A DNA stretch of 23,635 nt from Methylococcaceae bacterium (GTDB lineage: Bacteria > Pseudomonadota > Gammaproteobacteria > Methylococcales > Methylomonadaceae), in contig JAUYMX010000189.1 in NCBI GenBank assembly GCA_030699345.1, forward strand, positions 1 to 23,635. Reading direction: 5' to 3'. Of the stretch, positions 1 to 6,581 are shown one piece after another. The notes below the pieces were generated by a model. It worked only from the letters and a program-made list of their open reading frames with translations. It had not been told where the DNA came from and ran no database searches. Numbering within the stretch: the first letter of the stretch is position 1; each line of letters opens with the position of its first letter. Made by a program: the position numbers and the translations under genes.

Positions 1-390
1 TGCTGTACTTATAGCCATTTGACTACTCCTCTTTTGGTTTATTGTTTAAAAACATGAGGTTGTCGTTACTATGCTCACATGAGATTTCATAACACGTCTT
101 AATGTTGCTCCCCGGGCCCAACGACAACCTCGAGATAAGTAAAGCAATAGCTATGCCATACAGTCGGCACAAACATGTTTTATATAAAAAACAATATGTT
201 GTGGGTTTTTACGCTGTTTATTAAGAATTTAAGCGGCGCTTTAAAGTGTCTAAAAAATTAACACTGTCCAGTTTTCGCACGTACAACATTGCAAAATCGG
301 GTGCTTTTACAAACCTGTTTTCGGAGCTAAGACTAACTGCAACTGTGCTGCTACAATGCGCGCACCTTAACCCTTTAAAGACCTATCAAG
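1..390. other. Upstream non-coding region of tex
   Basis: No convincing gene is visible. A 61-codon open frame starting with GTG at 246 lacks a ribosome-binding site, overlaps tex in another frame and is probably spurious. The one structural element seen is a 12-bp inverted repeat with arms at 56-67 and 120-131, separated by 52 nt. No T-run follows it, so it is not an obvious terminator. A tex promoter presumably lies here, but no clear -35/-10 pair stands out. Confidence 0.5.
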
Positions 391-2682
391 ATGGATGTAA
401 TTCAACGTATTGCCGAAGAGTTATCTGTTAATAGCAAACAAGTCAGTGCTGCTGTTGCACTATTAGATGAAGGCTCCACTGTGCCGTTCATTTCCAGATA
501 TAGAAAAGAAGCCACCGGTGGCCTGGATGACACGCAATTAAGAATGTTGGACGAGCGTTTAAGCTATTTAAGAGAGCTCAACGAACGCCGAAAAACCATC
601 TTGGAAAGTATCGGCAGCCAAGGCAAGCTCACTCCAGAACTGGAAAATGCCATTAAAGATGCCGACACCAAAACGCTGTTGGAAGATTTGTACTTGCCCT
701 ATAAACCCAAACGCCGCACCAAGGCACAAATTGCTCGTGAAGCCGGGCTTGAACCGTTGGCAGATGCGATCTTGGACGATCGCAGCGTAATTCCCGAACA
801 AGCAGCACTCAGATATATCGATGCAGAAAAAGCCGTGCCCGATGTGGTTGCGGCGCTGGATGGCGCTAGGCAAATTATCATGGAGCGCATTTCTGAAGAT
901 GCCGGGCTATTGGCCGAATTGCGCGAACGGATCTGGCTAAAAGGCATACTGCACGCCACCGTGGTAACCGGTAAAGAACAGGCCGCAGCCAAGTTTCAGG
1001 ACTACTTCGACTATCAAGAAGCGATCAACAAAATTCCGTCACACCGTGCCTTGGCCTTGTTCCGTGGCCGCAATGAAGATTTATTAAGCATCAATCTAAA
1101 ACCAGGCGCGGAAGAGAAAGACGAACACGATCTTTACGCCCAGTTTGTCAGCAAGCATCTTAACGTCACCGATACCTCCAAACCGGCCGATGCCTGGCTG
1201 GCAGAAACTGCCCGTTTTGCCTGGAAAATAAAACTATTTACCCGTATCGACCTGGATTTAAAGCTGCGCTTACGTGAAGCAGCAGAGCTGGAAGCGATTC
1301 GGGTATTTGCCAGCAACTTAAAAGATTTATTGTTGGCAGCCCCGGCCGGGCCTAAAGCAACAATGGGGCTTGATCCCGGCATACGCACCGGCGTTAAAGT
1401 AGCCATAGTCGATGCCACCGGCAAATTATTGGCCACCCACACCATTTATCCGCATCCGCCCAAACAGCAGTGGGATGAGTCGATTGCCACCTTGGCTAAG
1501 TTGATTGAACAACACCGTGTTGACTTAGTCAGCATCGGCAACGGCACCGGCTCACGGGAAACCGATCAACTGGTGGCTGACTTGATGAAACGCCACACTG
1601 CGCTTAAATTCACCAAAATCACCGTCTCTGAAGCCGGTGCCTCGGTGTATTCGGCCTCGGAGCTGGCCGCCAAAGAATTTCCAAATCTTGATGTGTCCTT
1701 ACGCGGCGCGGTATCGATCGCCCGGCGCTTGCAAGATCCTCTGGCCGAACTGGTTAAAATCGATCCCAAATCTATCGGCGTGGGTCAGTATCAGCATGAT
1801 GTCAATCAGGTGCAACTGGCCAAAAGCCTGGATGCAGTCGTTGAAGACTGCGTAAATGCTGTGGGTGTGGATGTGAATACCGCTTCCGTGGCATTGCTGA
1901 AACAAGTGTCCGGCTTATCGACCAGCGTCAGTGAAAATATTGTTGCCTTCCGTGATGAAAACGGCCCGTTTACTAACCGCAAACAACTAAAAAAAGTGCC
2001 GCGTTTGGGCGATAAAGCTTATGAACAGGCGGCCGGATTTTTACGCGTGATGAATGGTGACAATCCGCTGGATGCCTCCGCCGTTCACCCGGAAGCTTAT
2101 CCTGTCGTAGAGGCCATCATCGGCAGTACCGGCAAATCCATCCGTGACCTGCTGGGGCAAAGCCAGTTTTTACGCGGCCTAAATCCCGCCAATTTCACTG
2201 ATGAACATTTTGGTCTGCCGACCGTTACCGACATTCTGCAAGAACTTGAAAAACCGGGTCGCGATCCCAGACCGGAATTCAAAAGCGTCGAATTTAAGGC
2301 GGGCATTGAAAAAATTACCGACCTGCAGCCGGGCATGAGCCTGGAAGGCGTAGTTACCAATGTCGCCAACTTTGGTGCCTTTGTCGATATTGGCGTGCAT
2401 CAAGATGGCCTGGTGCATATTTCGCATTTGTCGGACACGTTTATCAAAGATCCAAGAGAAGCGGTTAAAACCGGCGACATGGTCAAGGTGAAAGTGCTGG
2501 AGGTTGATGTGGAACGCAAAAGAATCTCGCTTTCGATGAAATCCCAGCCGGAGATTAGCTCAGCAAGTAAGCCTGAACGTAAACCTAATCACAATCAGCA
2601 AAAAGCGGTCAACAAGGTCAACCAACAGCCGCCAGCACCAAGCAGCATGGCGAATGCTTTTGCCAAGGCCTTAAAAAAGTAA
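391..2682 (+). CDS. tex: Tex family S1 RNA-binding transcription accessory protein
   Basis: A Tex/YhgF-type protein of 763 aa, close to the usual 750-780. These are cytoplasmic nucleic-acid-binding proteins linked to transcription and RNA handling. The N-terminal Tex helical region carries FISRYRKEATGGLDD near residues 33-47 and DLYLPYKPKRRTKAQIA near 98-115. A YqgF/RNase H-like domain begins around residue 325 (MGLDPGIRTGV). Helix-hairpin-helix motifs lie at about 496-550 and a C-terminal S1 domain at about 649-720 (GMSLEGVV, NFGAFVDIG, DGLVHIS). The tail after 725 is basic, rich in Gln and Pro, and low in complexity. The ATG at 391 is the first start after an in-frame stop, and MDVIQRIAEEL is a typical Tex N-terminus. 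The ribosome-binding site is weak. It appears to stand alone, since an extended -10 promoter follows for the next gene. Confidence 0.96.
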   Translation: MDVIQRIAEELSVNSKQVSAAVALLDEGSTVPFISRYRKEATGGLDDTQLRMLDERLSYLRELNERRKTILESIGSQGKLTPELENAIKDADTKTLLEDLYLPYKPKRRTKAQIAREAGLEPLADAILDDRSVIPEQAALRYIDAEKAVPDVVAALDGARQIIMERISEDAGLLAELRERIWLKGILHATVVTGKEQAAAKFQDYFDYQEAINKIPSHRALALFRGRNEDLLSINLKPGAEEKDEHDLYAQFVSKHLNVTDTSKPADAWLAETARFAWKIKLFTRIDLDLKLRLREAAELEAIRVFASNLKDLLLAAPAGPKATMGLDPGIRTGVKVAIVDATGKLLATHTIYPHPPKQQWDESIATLAKLIEQHRVDLVSIGNGTGSRETDQLVADLMKRHTALKFTKITVSEAGASVYSASELAAKEFPNLDVSLRGAVSIARRLQDPLAELVKIDPKSIGVGQYQHDVNQVQLAKSLDAVVEDCVNAVGVDVNTASVALLKQVSGLSTSVSENIVAFRDENGPFTNRKQLKKVPRLGDKAYEQAAGFLRVMNGDNPLDASAVHPEAYPVVEAIIGSTGKSIRDLLGQSQFLRGLNPANFTDEHFGLPTVTDILQELEKPGRDPRPEFKSVEFKAGIEKITDLQPGMSLEGVVTNVANFGAFVDIGVHQDGLVHISHLSDTFIKDPREAVKTGDMVKVKVLEVDVERKRISLSMKSQPEISSASKPERKPNHNQQKAVNKVNQQPPAPSSMANAFAKALKK

Positions 2683-2693
2683 CTAAAAAGCTC

Positions 2694-2702
2694 TGCTATA
2701 CT
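2694..2702 (+). promoter_or_regulatory. Putative extended -10 promoter
   Basis: TGCTATACT matches an extended -10 (TGn plus TATACT, five of six to the sigma-70 consensus). It sits about 38 nt before the ATG of the next gene, just after the tex stop. No good -35 is visible, which is tolerated for extended -10 promoters. An AAGGA ribosome-binding site follows at 2727-2731, 8 nt before the ATG at 2740. Confidence 0.45.
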
Positions 2703-2739
2703 CAAGCCCATCGTTAAACTTGACCCAAGGATTTACAAA

Positions 2740-3309
2740 ATGGCTACCTCACATCGCATTGTTAACATTTTATTAGTTACTGGCTTGTTGGCGGTTACCG
2801 TTCCATTAGCCCAAGCAGATGAGGCAAGCGAGCAGACCAGCTATGGCAGCAAGATTGGCAATAAAGCCTTAAACGGCTTTACCAATATAGTGACCGCACC
2901 GCTGGAATTTCCCAAAAACATCGTTAATAACGTCAATCAGACCAACTTTTTTTACGGTGTGTTTGGTGGCTTTCTCAAGGGTATAATTCATACCACCGGA
3001 CGAATGGGCTCGGGCATTGCCGATTTGATAACCTTTCCTCTCCCCACTACGCCCATTGTTCACCCTTCATACATTTGGGACGACTTTGATGTAGATACCA
3101 CTTATGGCAACGTTTTTCGGTTAGATAAAAGCCAAGCAGCGCCGGAACCAGTGGCCGCTGTTGAGCCTCCGCCTGCACCAGTTGCCGCGCCAATCGTATC
3201 AACACCGGTAGCCGTGCCGCCGCGTGCTCCGGGTTATGATCAATATCAATACGGCCAAGATACCAACAAGAAACTGGACGCTGTGTTTACACATAAGATG
3301 AAAAAATAA
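2740..3309 (+). CDS. Secreted protein, TIGR04073-like (exosortase system-associated)
   Basis: A 189-aa exported protein. Residues 1-26 form a signal peptide (hydrophobic core IVNILLVTGLLAVTVPL, AQA cleavage site). The mature part has the pattern I associate with TIGR04073: a KIGNKALNGFTNIVTAPLEF block at about 39-58, then NVNQTNFFYGVFGGFLKG at about 64-82, and GMGSGIADLITFP-like and IWDDFDVDTTYG segments at about 90-125. That family was named for co-occurrence with exosortase/PEP-CTERM protein sorting, and its biochemical role is unknown. The C-terminal third (about 130-165) is a Pro/Ala/Val-rich linker. No PEP-CTERM signal is seen on this protein itself. The gene is single, with its own putative promoter upstream and an intrinsic terminator downstream. 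The family name comes from recall and was not searched. Confidence 0.7.
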   Translation: MATSHRIVNILLVTGLLAVTVPLAQADEASEQTSYGSKIGNKALNGFTNIVTAPLEFPKNIVNNVNQTNFFYGVFGGFLKGIIHTTGRMGSGIADLITFPLPTTPIVHPSYIWDDFDVDTTYGNVFRLDKSQAAPEPVAAVEPPPAPVAAPIVSTPVAVPPRAPGYDQYQYGQDTNKKLDAVFTHKMKK

Positions 3310-3337
3310 TCTTCTTGCTCATCAAGGCGTAACATCA

Positions 3338-3365
3338 AATCCCGCTTACAAGCGGGATTTTTTTT
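3338..3365 (+). terminator. Rho-independent terminator
   Basis: A GC-centred stem (AATCCCGCT at 3338-3346 paired with AGCGGGATT at 3351-3359) has a 4-nt loop and runs into eight T residues at 3358-3365. It starts 29 bp after the stop codon of the TIGR04073-like gene and should end that transcript. Confidence 0.93.
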
Positions 3366-3616
3366 GACTATTTTCCAAAAAATAAACCTATGTTCCTTAG
3401 CGTACAGACTTAATCCTATCTTGCTTGTACACTCTATTTGTCATGTGCGGGGCAGGAGCTATATCAAATCCTGCAATAAAAGCGGTAACGCTAAGTCATT
3501 GACATTAAAGAAACTACGCAACCGCATTGATGCAGGCTGACAAGTGATAAATCAGTTTGAAACCATAAGGTTGCGACCAGTTCAATCAACAAAAAAATCG
3601 AATAGGAAGGTTTAAC
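3366..3616 (+). other. Intergenic leader of the DUF4870-like gene
   Basis: No gene is seen. A perfect -35 hexamer TTGACA lies at 3499-3504, but the -10 at the right distance (around 3522-3529, gCATTGA) is poor. A 7-bp pairing, CGCAACC at 3517-3523 with GGTTGCG at 3569-3575, encloses a smaller CTGA/TCAG stem, so the leader could fold. AGGAAGG at 3603-3609 is a good ribosome-binding site for the ATG at 3617. Confidence 0.4.
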
Positions 3617-3982
3617 ATGAATGATGTATCAACTGAACAAAAAACGCCTGAGAAATTACAGACATTGAAACTTCTGACAGCGGGGGTTTACCTGAGTCAG
3701 GCACTCACTTTCATGCTGGCAGGCTTGCCATTACTGTTGGGCGTGGCGGTTAACTTCTGGAAGCGCAATGAAGTCCAGGGAACCTGGCTGGAATCCCATT
3801 TCAACTGGCAAATCAAAACTACCTGGGTCTCTCTGGCAGGCTTTGCAATATCCGGAGTTACTTTTGAATTGGGTATCGGGCTTTTTACGCTGCTTATTAC
3901 CGTGGTATGGATGGTTTATAGAATTACCATCGGCTGGTATGCGTTGAATGACGATAAGCCGATTAGTAAGCAGATAAAGTAA
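3617..3982 (+). CDS. DUF4870-like integral membrane protein
   Basis: A small inner-membrane protein of 121 aa with about three hydrophobic segments: roughly residues 20-46, 70-86 and 88-106. The motif GTWLESHFNWQIKTTW at about 55-70 matches the hallmark 'SHFxWQIRTxW' block of DUF4870-type proteins as I know them, including the preceding NFWKRNE and the trailing YRITIGWYALNDDKPI. The function of the family is not established. AGGAAGG lies 7 nt before the ATG. The gene is alone on the plus strand, and its stop is about 22 bp before the first copy of the dispersed repeat. No terminator of its own was seen, though hairpins in the repeat could serve. Confidence 0.8.
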   Translation: MNDVSTEQKTPEKLQTLKLLTAGVYLSQALTFMLAGLPLLLGVAVNFWKRNEVQGTWLESHFNWQIKTTWVSLAGFAISGVTFELGIGLFTLLITVVWMVYRITIGWYALNDDKPISKQIK

Positions 3983-4004
3983 TTTTATTTTGGAATTGAT
4001 GTGT

Positions 4005-4250
4005 CGCTAGCGCGACGGTTGTTTTGACTCGGGTTCTCGCACCCGAGGGCGAGATACTTTTCTTTGCGCGGCCAAAGAAAAGTATCCAAAAGAAAAGCCG
4101 CCCGGATGCCGCTTGCGTCCTGCGCTCCTCGCTTTTGACGGGGGTTGCCAGAAGGGCCATCCCCGGCCCTCTGTCAACGCGATGCCTCCATGCATCGCCC
4201 CTAACGGGCTAATCCCGCCAAATACTCCGGTACTCGGCGCGGCATACGGG
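4005..4250 (+). repeat. Hairpin-rich dispersed repeat, left copy
   Basis: About 246 bp, matched in opposite orientation by 5997-6241. It holds at least four perfect stem-loops: 4028-4034 with 4041-4047 (7 bp); 4053-4066 with 4073-4086 (14 bp, 6-nt loop); 4153-4158 with 4165-4170; and 4179-4185 with 4192-4198. The open frames across it (containing WPFWQ and SKARS in one frame) are by-products of the repeat and not genes. It resembles a non-coding intergenic repeat I recall from many gammaproteobacterial genomes, including methanotrophs. The whole gap 3983-4335 otherwise holds only AT-rich sequence after 4251. Confidence 0.85.
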
Positions 4251-4320
4251 AAAATTGTATTCTTGAACTATCGGTTTTTTCAGCAAAGTCTGAGTTCAAA
4301 TGTAGGGTACTGTATTGACT

Positions 4321-4367
4321 ATCGTATTAACAGTTCTAATTCTTATGATTAAAACTGTTAATACGAT
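4321..4367. repeat. 15-bp perfect inverted repeat at the end of the 125-aa gene
   Basis: ATCGTATTAACAGTT at 4321-4335 is the exact reverse complement of 4353-4367, with a 17-nt loop. On the minus strand the first arm lies inside the last codons of the 125-aa gene and the second starts right after its stop. It is AT-rich with no U-run on either strand. It may be a transcript 3' stabiliser, a weak terminator or a recombination site. Confidence 0.7.
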
Positions 4368-4713
4368 CTAAAGAAACGACTTCCAATTCTTTCAGAAGTT
4401 TCTTTTTATGAGTTTCTGAAAGATTGTTGTTTTTTAACTCATTCTCTATGGCTTTTTGCTTTTTCTTAAGCAAGCACCGAAGTTTAATTTTGTCTGCGTT
4501 TTGGGGACCTATGATTCCCCAAAACCATTTAAAGACCTCAGTAATACATACACTAAAAAAAGGTACACCGAGGATCAGGTTTTTTTGCATTGAAGTATCT
4601 GTTACATATGATCCAATAATGCTGGTTAGCCAAGCACCGATAAGACCAACGCTGGCAACATCCTGACCTTTGCTAATGTTTGATGATTTGCTGGCGTCTA
4701 CGTCTTGACTCAT
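4336..4713 (-). CDS. Unrecognised two-TM membrane protein (third gene of cassette)
   Basis: I do not recognise this 125-aa protein. Residues 1-20 are polar. Two hydrophobic segments follow, about 21-37 (SVGLIGAWLTSIIGSYV) and about 45-69, which includes FKWFWGIIG. Residues 72-115 are highly charged and lysine-rich, likely a helical or coiled-coil cytoplasmic tail. The shape resembles a small two-TM membrane anchor or effector, but no catalytic motif is visible. Its ATG overlaps the stop of the 81-aa gene by 4 nt (ATGA) and has no strong ribosome-binding site, which suggests translational coupling. Base composition is clearly more AT-rich than the flanking housekeeping genes, suggesting acquisition. 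Confidence 0.75.
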   Translation of the reverse strand: MSQDVDASKSSNISKGQDVASVGLIGAWLTSIIGSYVTDTSMQKNLILGVPFFSVCITEVFKWFWGIIGPQNADKIKLRCLLKKKQKAIENELKNNNLSETHKKKLLKELEVVSLDRINSFNHKN

Positions 4714-4955
4714 TTCAATACGTCGCTCGCATTTTTAGCATTGACTTTTATTTCTGCAATGAGCTTAACCAGCTCATCATCATGATTTACTCTAATACGC
4801 TTAGTTTGTTTAACACCTTTTTTATCAACGTAGGTAATGTTGATGTTTTTGCCAAAAAAAATAATTAGCACAAATTGAACAATTCTATAGAGCAATGCTA
4901 AACACCCCAGTGTCAGCAAAATGAAGCCCAATTGAACAAAGAGTGTTGTAATCAT
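4710..4955 (-). CDS. Unrecognised single-TM small protein (second gene of cassette)
   Basis: An 81-aa protein I cannot name. Residues about 4-34 form one long hydrophobic stretch (LGFILLTLGCLALLYRIVQF within it). A basic soluble tail follows, containing NITYVDKKGVKQTKRIRVN and ending in a short helix. The layout suggests an N-terminal membrane anchor with a small cytoplasmic domain. The start lies 3 nt after the stop of the 286-aa gene, and the end overlaps the 125-aa gene by 4 nt, so the three are almost certainly one transcription and translation unit. AT-rich like its neighbours. Confidence 0.75.
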   Translation of the reverse strand: MITTLFVQLGFILLTLGCLALLYRIVQFVLIIFFGKNINITYVDKKGVKQTKRIRVNHDDELVKLIAEIKVNAKNASDVLK

Positions 4956-4958
4956 CTG

Positions 4959-5819
4959 TTAATCTTGGCCTAAAGTTTCGTGGTGAACTTTCTCAATATA
5001 AAAACTTTGAGTTTTACTTCCAAGTTTATTTTTTGTTACGGTTTTTAATTTTACGTTAAAACTGCGGCCGAAGATATGAGGCTCTTCCATGTTTAATAAG
5101 CGTTCTCGGAAAAGCTCGTCTTCCATCTTTGCAAGTTTTTCTTCCCCATTTATTTCAACCTTCCAACCACTTTTGCTTTTTATATTAGCGGCGATAAATT
5201 TTACATTTGATTCTGTTTTTTCTGTTTTTTCTATTTCTTCCACAGACAATTTTACAAATGATTTAGATGTGTCTTTATCAATAAAAAGTTCATTTGCTTC
5301 TGAATCCCTGCTCCTTTTTATAGTAAACGAAGATGTACCCGCCTTTTGTAGAGGTGCATTAACAAAGCCTTCAAAGCATTTTCTGATAATTGGATTGCTG
5401 ACTAATCTAGCTATATCTTTCGAGCAATGAATTTGTTTTTCACCCGCGATAATAGTTTCAACATCACCTTCTTCTGAATTTATAAGCTTAATTTCTTCGC
5501 CATTTAACCAATTAATAACACTAACAACTGTTGTTACACCTGCAGCAACACCGACTAAACCCAAGGGAGTTAAAATATTTTTTGCTTGCGCTAAAGATTG
5601 GAGTAATTCAATTTCAAATCCGAACGAACCTTCAATAAATTCTGCGTTTACGCGAACATCAATGGAGCTACGATCACCATTAATAATCTCATTTGCTTCA
5701 TATAGAACATCGCCCAATGCGCTGAGTGAGCGCCCTAAAGTCAAAATGTCCATTTCATGATTATCGTGTTCAGGACCATCGTATATCACGCAAAATTTTG
5801 TTACTACTGGTTCACTCAT
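4959..5819 (-). CDS. Unrecognised 286-aa protein (first gene of cassette)
   Basis: The N-terminal part reads FCVIYDGPEHDNHEMDILTL, then LSALGDVLYEANEIINGDR. I faintly recall a [YF]DGP-MD-L-ALG-NGD pattern from uncharacterised proteins on mobile elements, but I cannot name a family with confidence. A hydrophobic, Gly/Ala/Val-rich segment at about residues 83-105 (TPLGLVGVAAGVTTVVSVIN) may insert in or lie against the membrane. The remaining 180 residues are soluble, mixed alpha/beta and charged, with no nuclease, ATPase or protease motif I can see. GGAG lies 7 nt before the ATG. It leads a tight operon with two small membrane proteins. Codon use is AT-rich relative to flanking genes, which fits horizontal acquisition. 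The protein is likely real because the frame is long, has a good ribosome-binding site and is coupled downstream. Confidence 0.8.
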   Translation of the reverse strand: MSEPVVTKFCVIYDGPEHDNHEMDILTLGRSLSALGDVLYEANEIINGDRSSIDVRVNAEFIEGSFGFEIELLQSLAQAKNILTPLGLVGVAAGVTTVVSVINWLNGEEIKLINSEEGDVETIIAGEKQIHCSKDIARLVSNPIIRKCFEGFVNAPLQKAGTSSFTIKRSRDSEANELFIDKDTSKSFVKLSVEEIEKTEKTESNVKFIAANIKSKSGWKVEINGEEKLAKMEDELFRERLLNMEEPHIFGRSFNVKLKTVTKNKLGSKTQSFYIEKVHHETLGQD

Positions 5820-5996
5820 TCAATTACTCCATTTTAGTTTTTTGTATGTTATTAAAGTATTGGCAACATGAGCTGAGCGCAGCTCTCTTTCACTTGTTTT
5901 GGCTTATACCTACAATATAGGTTAGTTTCGAGGGCCGGGTTATGCATTAGCTGTAACCAGACGAATTCGCTAAATCAACGACTAGGGTCGAATTAT
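5820..5996 (-). promoter_or_regulatory. Upstream region of the three-gene cassette
   Basis: A non-coding stretch between the cassette and the right repeat copy. It holds a 6-bp palindromic element with a 4-nt centre, GAGCTG at 5870-5875 and CAGCTC at 5880-5885, about 50-65 nt upstream of the first start, plus an ACCTA/TAGGT inverted pair at 5908-5912 and 5918-5922. Either could be an operator. No convincing -35/-10 pair was identified, but the position makes this the promoter region of the operon. Confidence 0.35.
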
Positions 5997-6241
5997 CCCG
6001 TTATACCGCGCCGAGCACCGGAGCTTTTGATGGGAATAGCCCGCAGGGGCGATGCATGGATGCATCGCGTTGACAGAGGGCCAGGGATGGCCCTTCTGGC
6101 AATCCCCGTCAAAAGCGAGGAGCACAGGACTCAAGCGGCATCCGGGTCGCCTTTTCTTTGGGTACTTTCTTTTGGCGAAGCAAAAGAAAGTACCTCGCCT
6201 GTCGGTGCGAGAACCGATATTAAATCAACATCGCGGTAGCG
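5997..6241 (-). repeat. Hairpin-rich dispersed repeat, right copy (inverted)
   Basis: The reverse complement aligns end to end with 4005-4250 at roughly 80-85% identity by eye. Hairpins are conserved: 6049-6057 with 6060-6068 (9 bp), 6077-6082 with 6089-6094 (6 bp), and 6161-6174 with 6181-6194 (14 bp). Terminal 7-bp inverted repeats, TACCGCG at 6004-6010 and CGCGGTA at 6232-6238, give it a MITE-like outline; the left copy retains them only imperfectly. Frames through it are not genes. Its end is 8 bp from the stop of the broken toxin gene. Confidence 0.85.
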
Positions 6242-6249
6242 ATTCTGCA

Positions 6250-6581
6250 TCACCTATAAATTTCAATACAGGCCTTGCCCTCTCCAACCAACGCCAAATC
6301 AATGTTTTGTTGATTAACAATTAATACGTTGATGGTTGCAGCTTTAGACTGGTTGCCAATTTTTAACCAGATTATTTTCGGTGGCTGTCCGTAAACGCTC
6401 GATATTTCATAAAAGTCGGCGTCTTTGGTGACAATCACAAAATCGTTATCGCATAGTGCCAAATTGTAAAGTCATTGGCGTTTTCCATGCCTAGCAAAGC
6501 AATCTGAGTGCTTTCTGGAAAAGCTTCCTGCAGGAAAGGAACTGTGCGACGAGACAGATTTTCGTCTAGCAATAGTTTCAT
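6250..6581 (-). pseudogene. DUF5615 PIN-like toxin, frameshifted
   Basis: The first 44 codons from the ATG at 6579-6581 encode MKLLLDENLSRRTVPFLQEA and continue to ...ANDFTIWHYA, the standard N-terminus of DUF5615 (Mut7-C/PIN-like) toxins. The frame then runs into a stop at 6435-6437. The other half (VIVTKDADF, PPKIIWLKIGN) resumes in a different frame from about 6450 and ends at 6250. The break lies at about 6448-6453, where one or four nucleotides are missing between the Tyr-Ala and Asp-Asn-Asp-Phe segments. Both halves look otherwise well conserved, so the lesion is recent or a sequencing error. Intact members are predicted RNases paired with a DUF433 antitoxin. The start overlaps the antitoxin stop by 1 nt (TAATG), as in a coupled operon. 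Confidence 0.85.

Noticed and set aside
246..431. 61-codon open frame starting GTG upstream of tex
   Set aside because: No ribosome-binding site, overlaps the start of tex in another frame, composition unlike a real protein.
3963..4352. Several short open frames on both strands in the left repeat
   Set aside because: They lie in the non-coding hairpin repeat; frames containing WPFWQ and SKARS recur wherever such a repeat occurs.
5930..5996. An integron attC-like recombination site (GGTTA...TAACC near 5938-5958)
   Set aside because: Core-site consensus is not met, the arms are only 5 bp, and no integrase or cassette array is seen.
4005..6241. A classical composite transposon or insertion sequence
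   Set aside because: No transposase is encoded, and the flanking repeats are short, non-coding and clearly diverged.
6027..6324. Open frames of 70-90 codons in the right repeat copy
   Set aside because: Same repeat in opposite orientation; no ribosome-binding sites and no recognisable protein.
6435..6462. Programmed frameshifting in the DUF5615 toxin
   Set aside because: No slippery heptamer or stimulatory structure is evident, and the family is not known for recoding; a simple indel or sequencing error is likelier.
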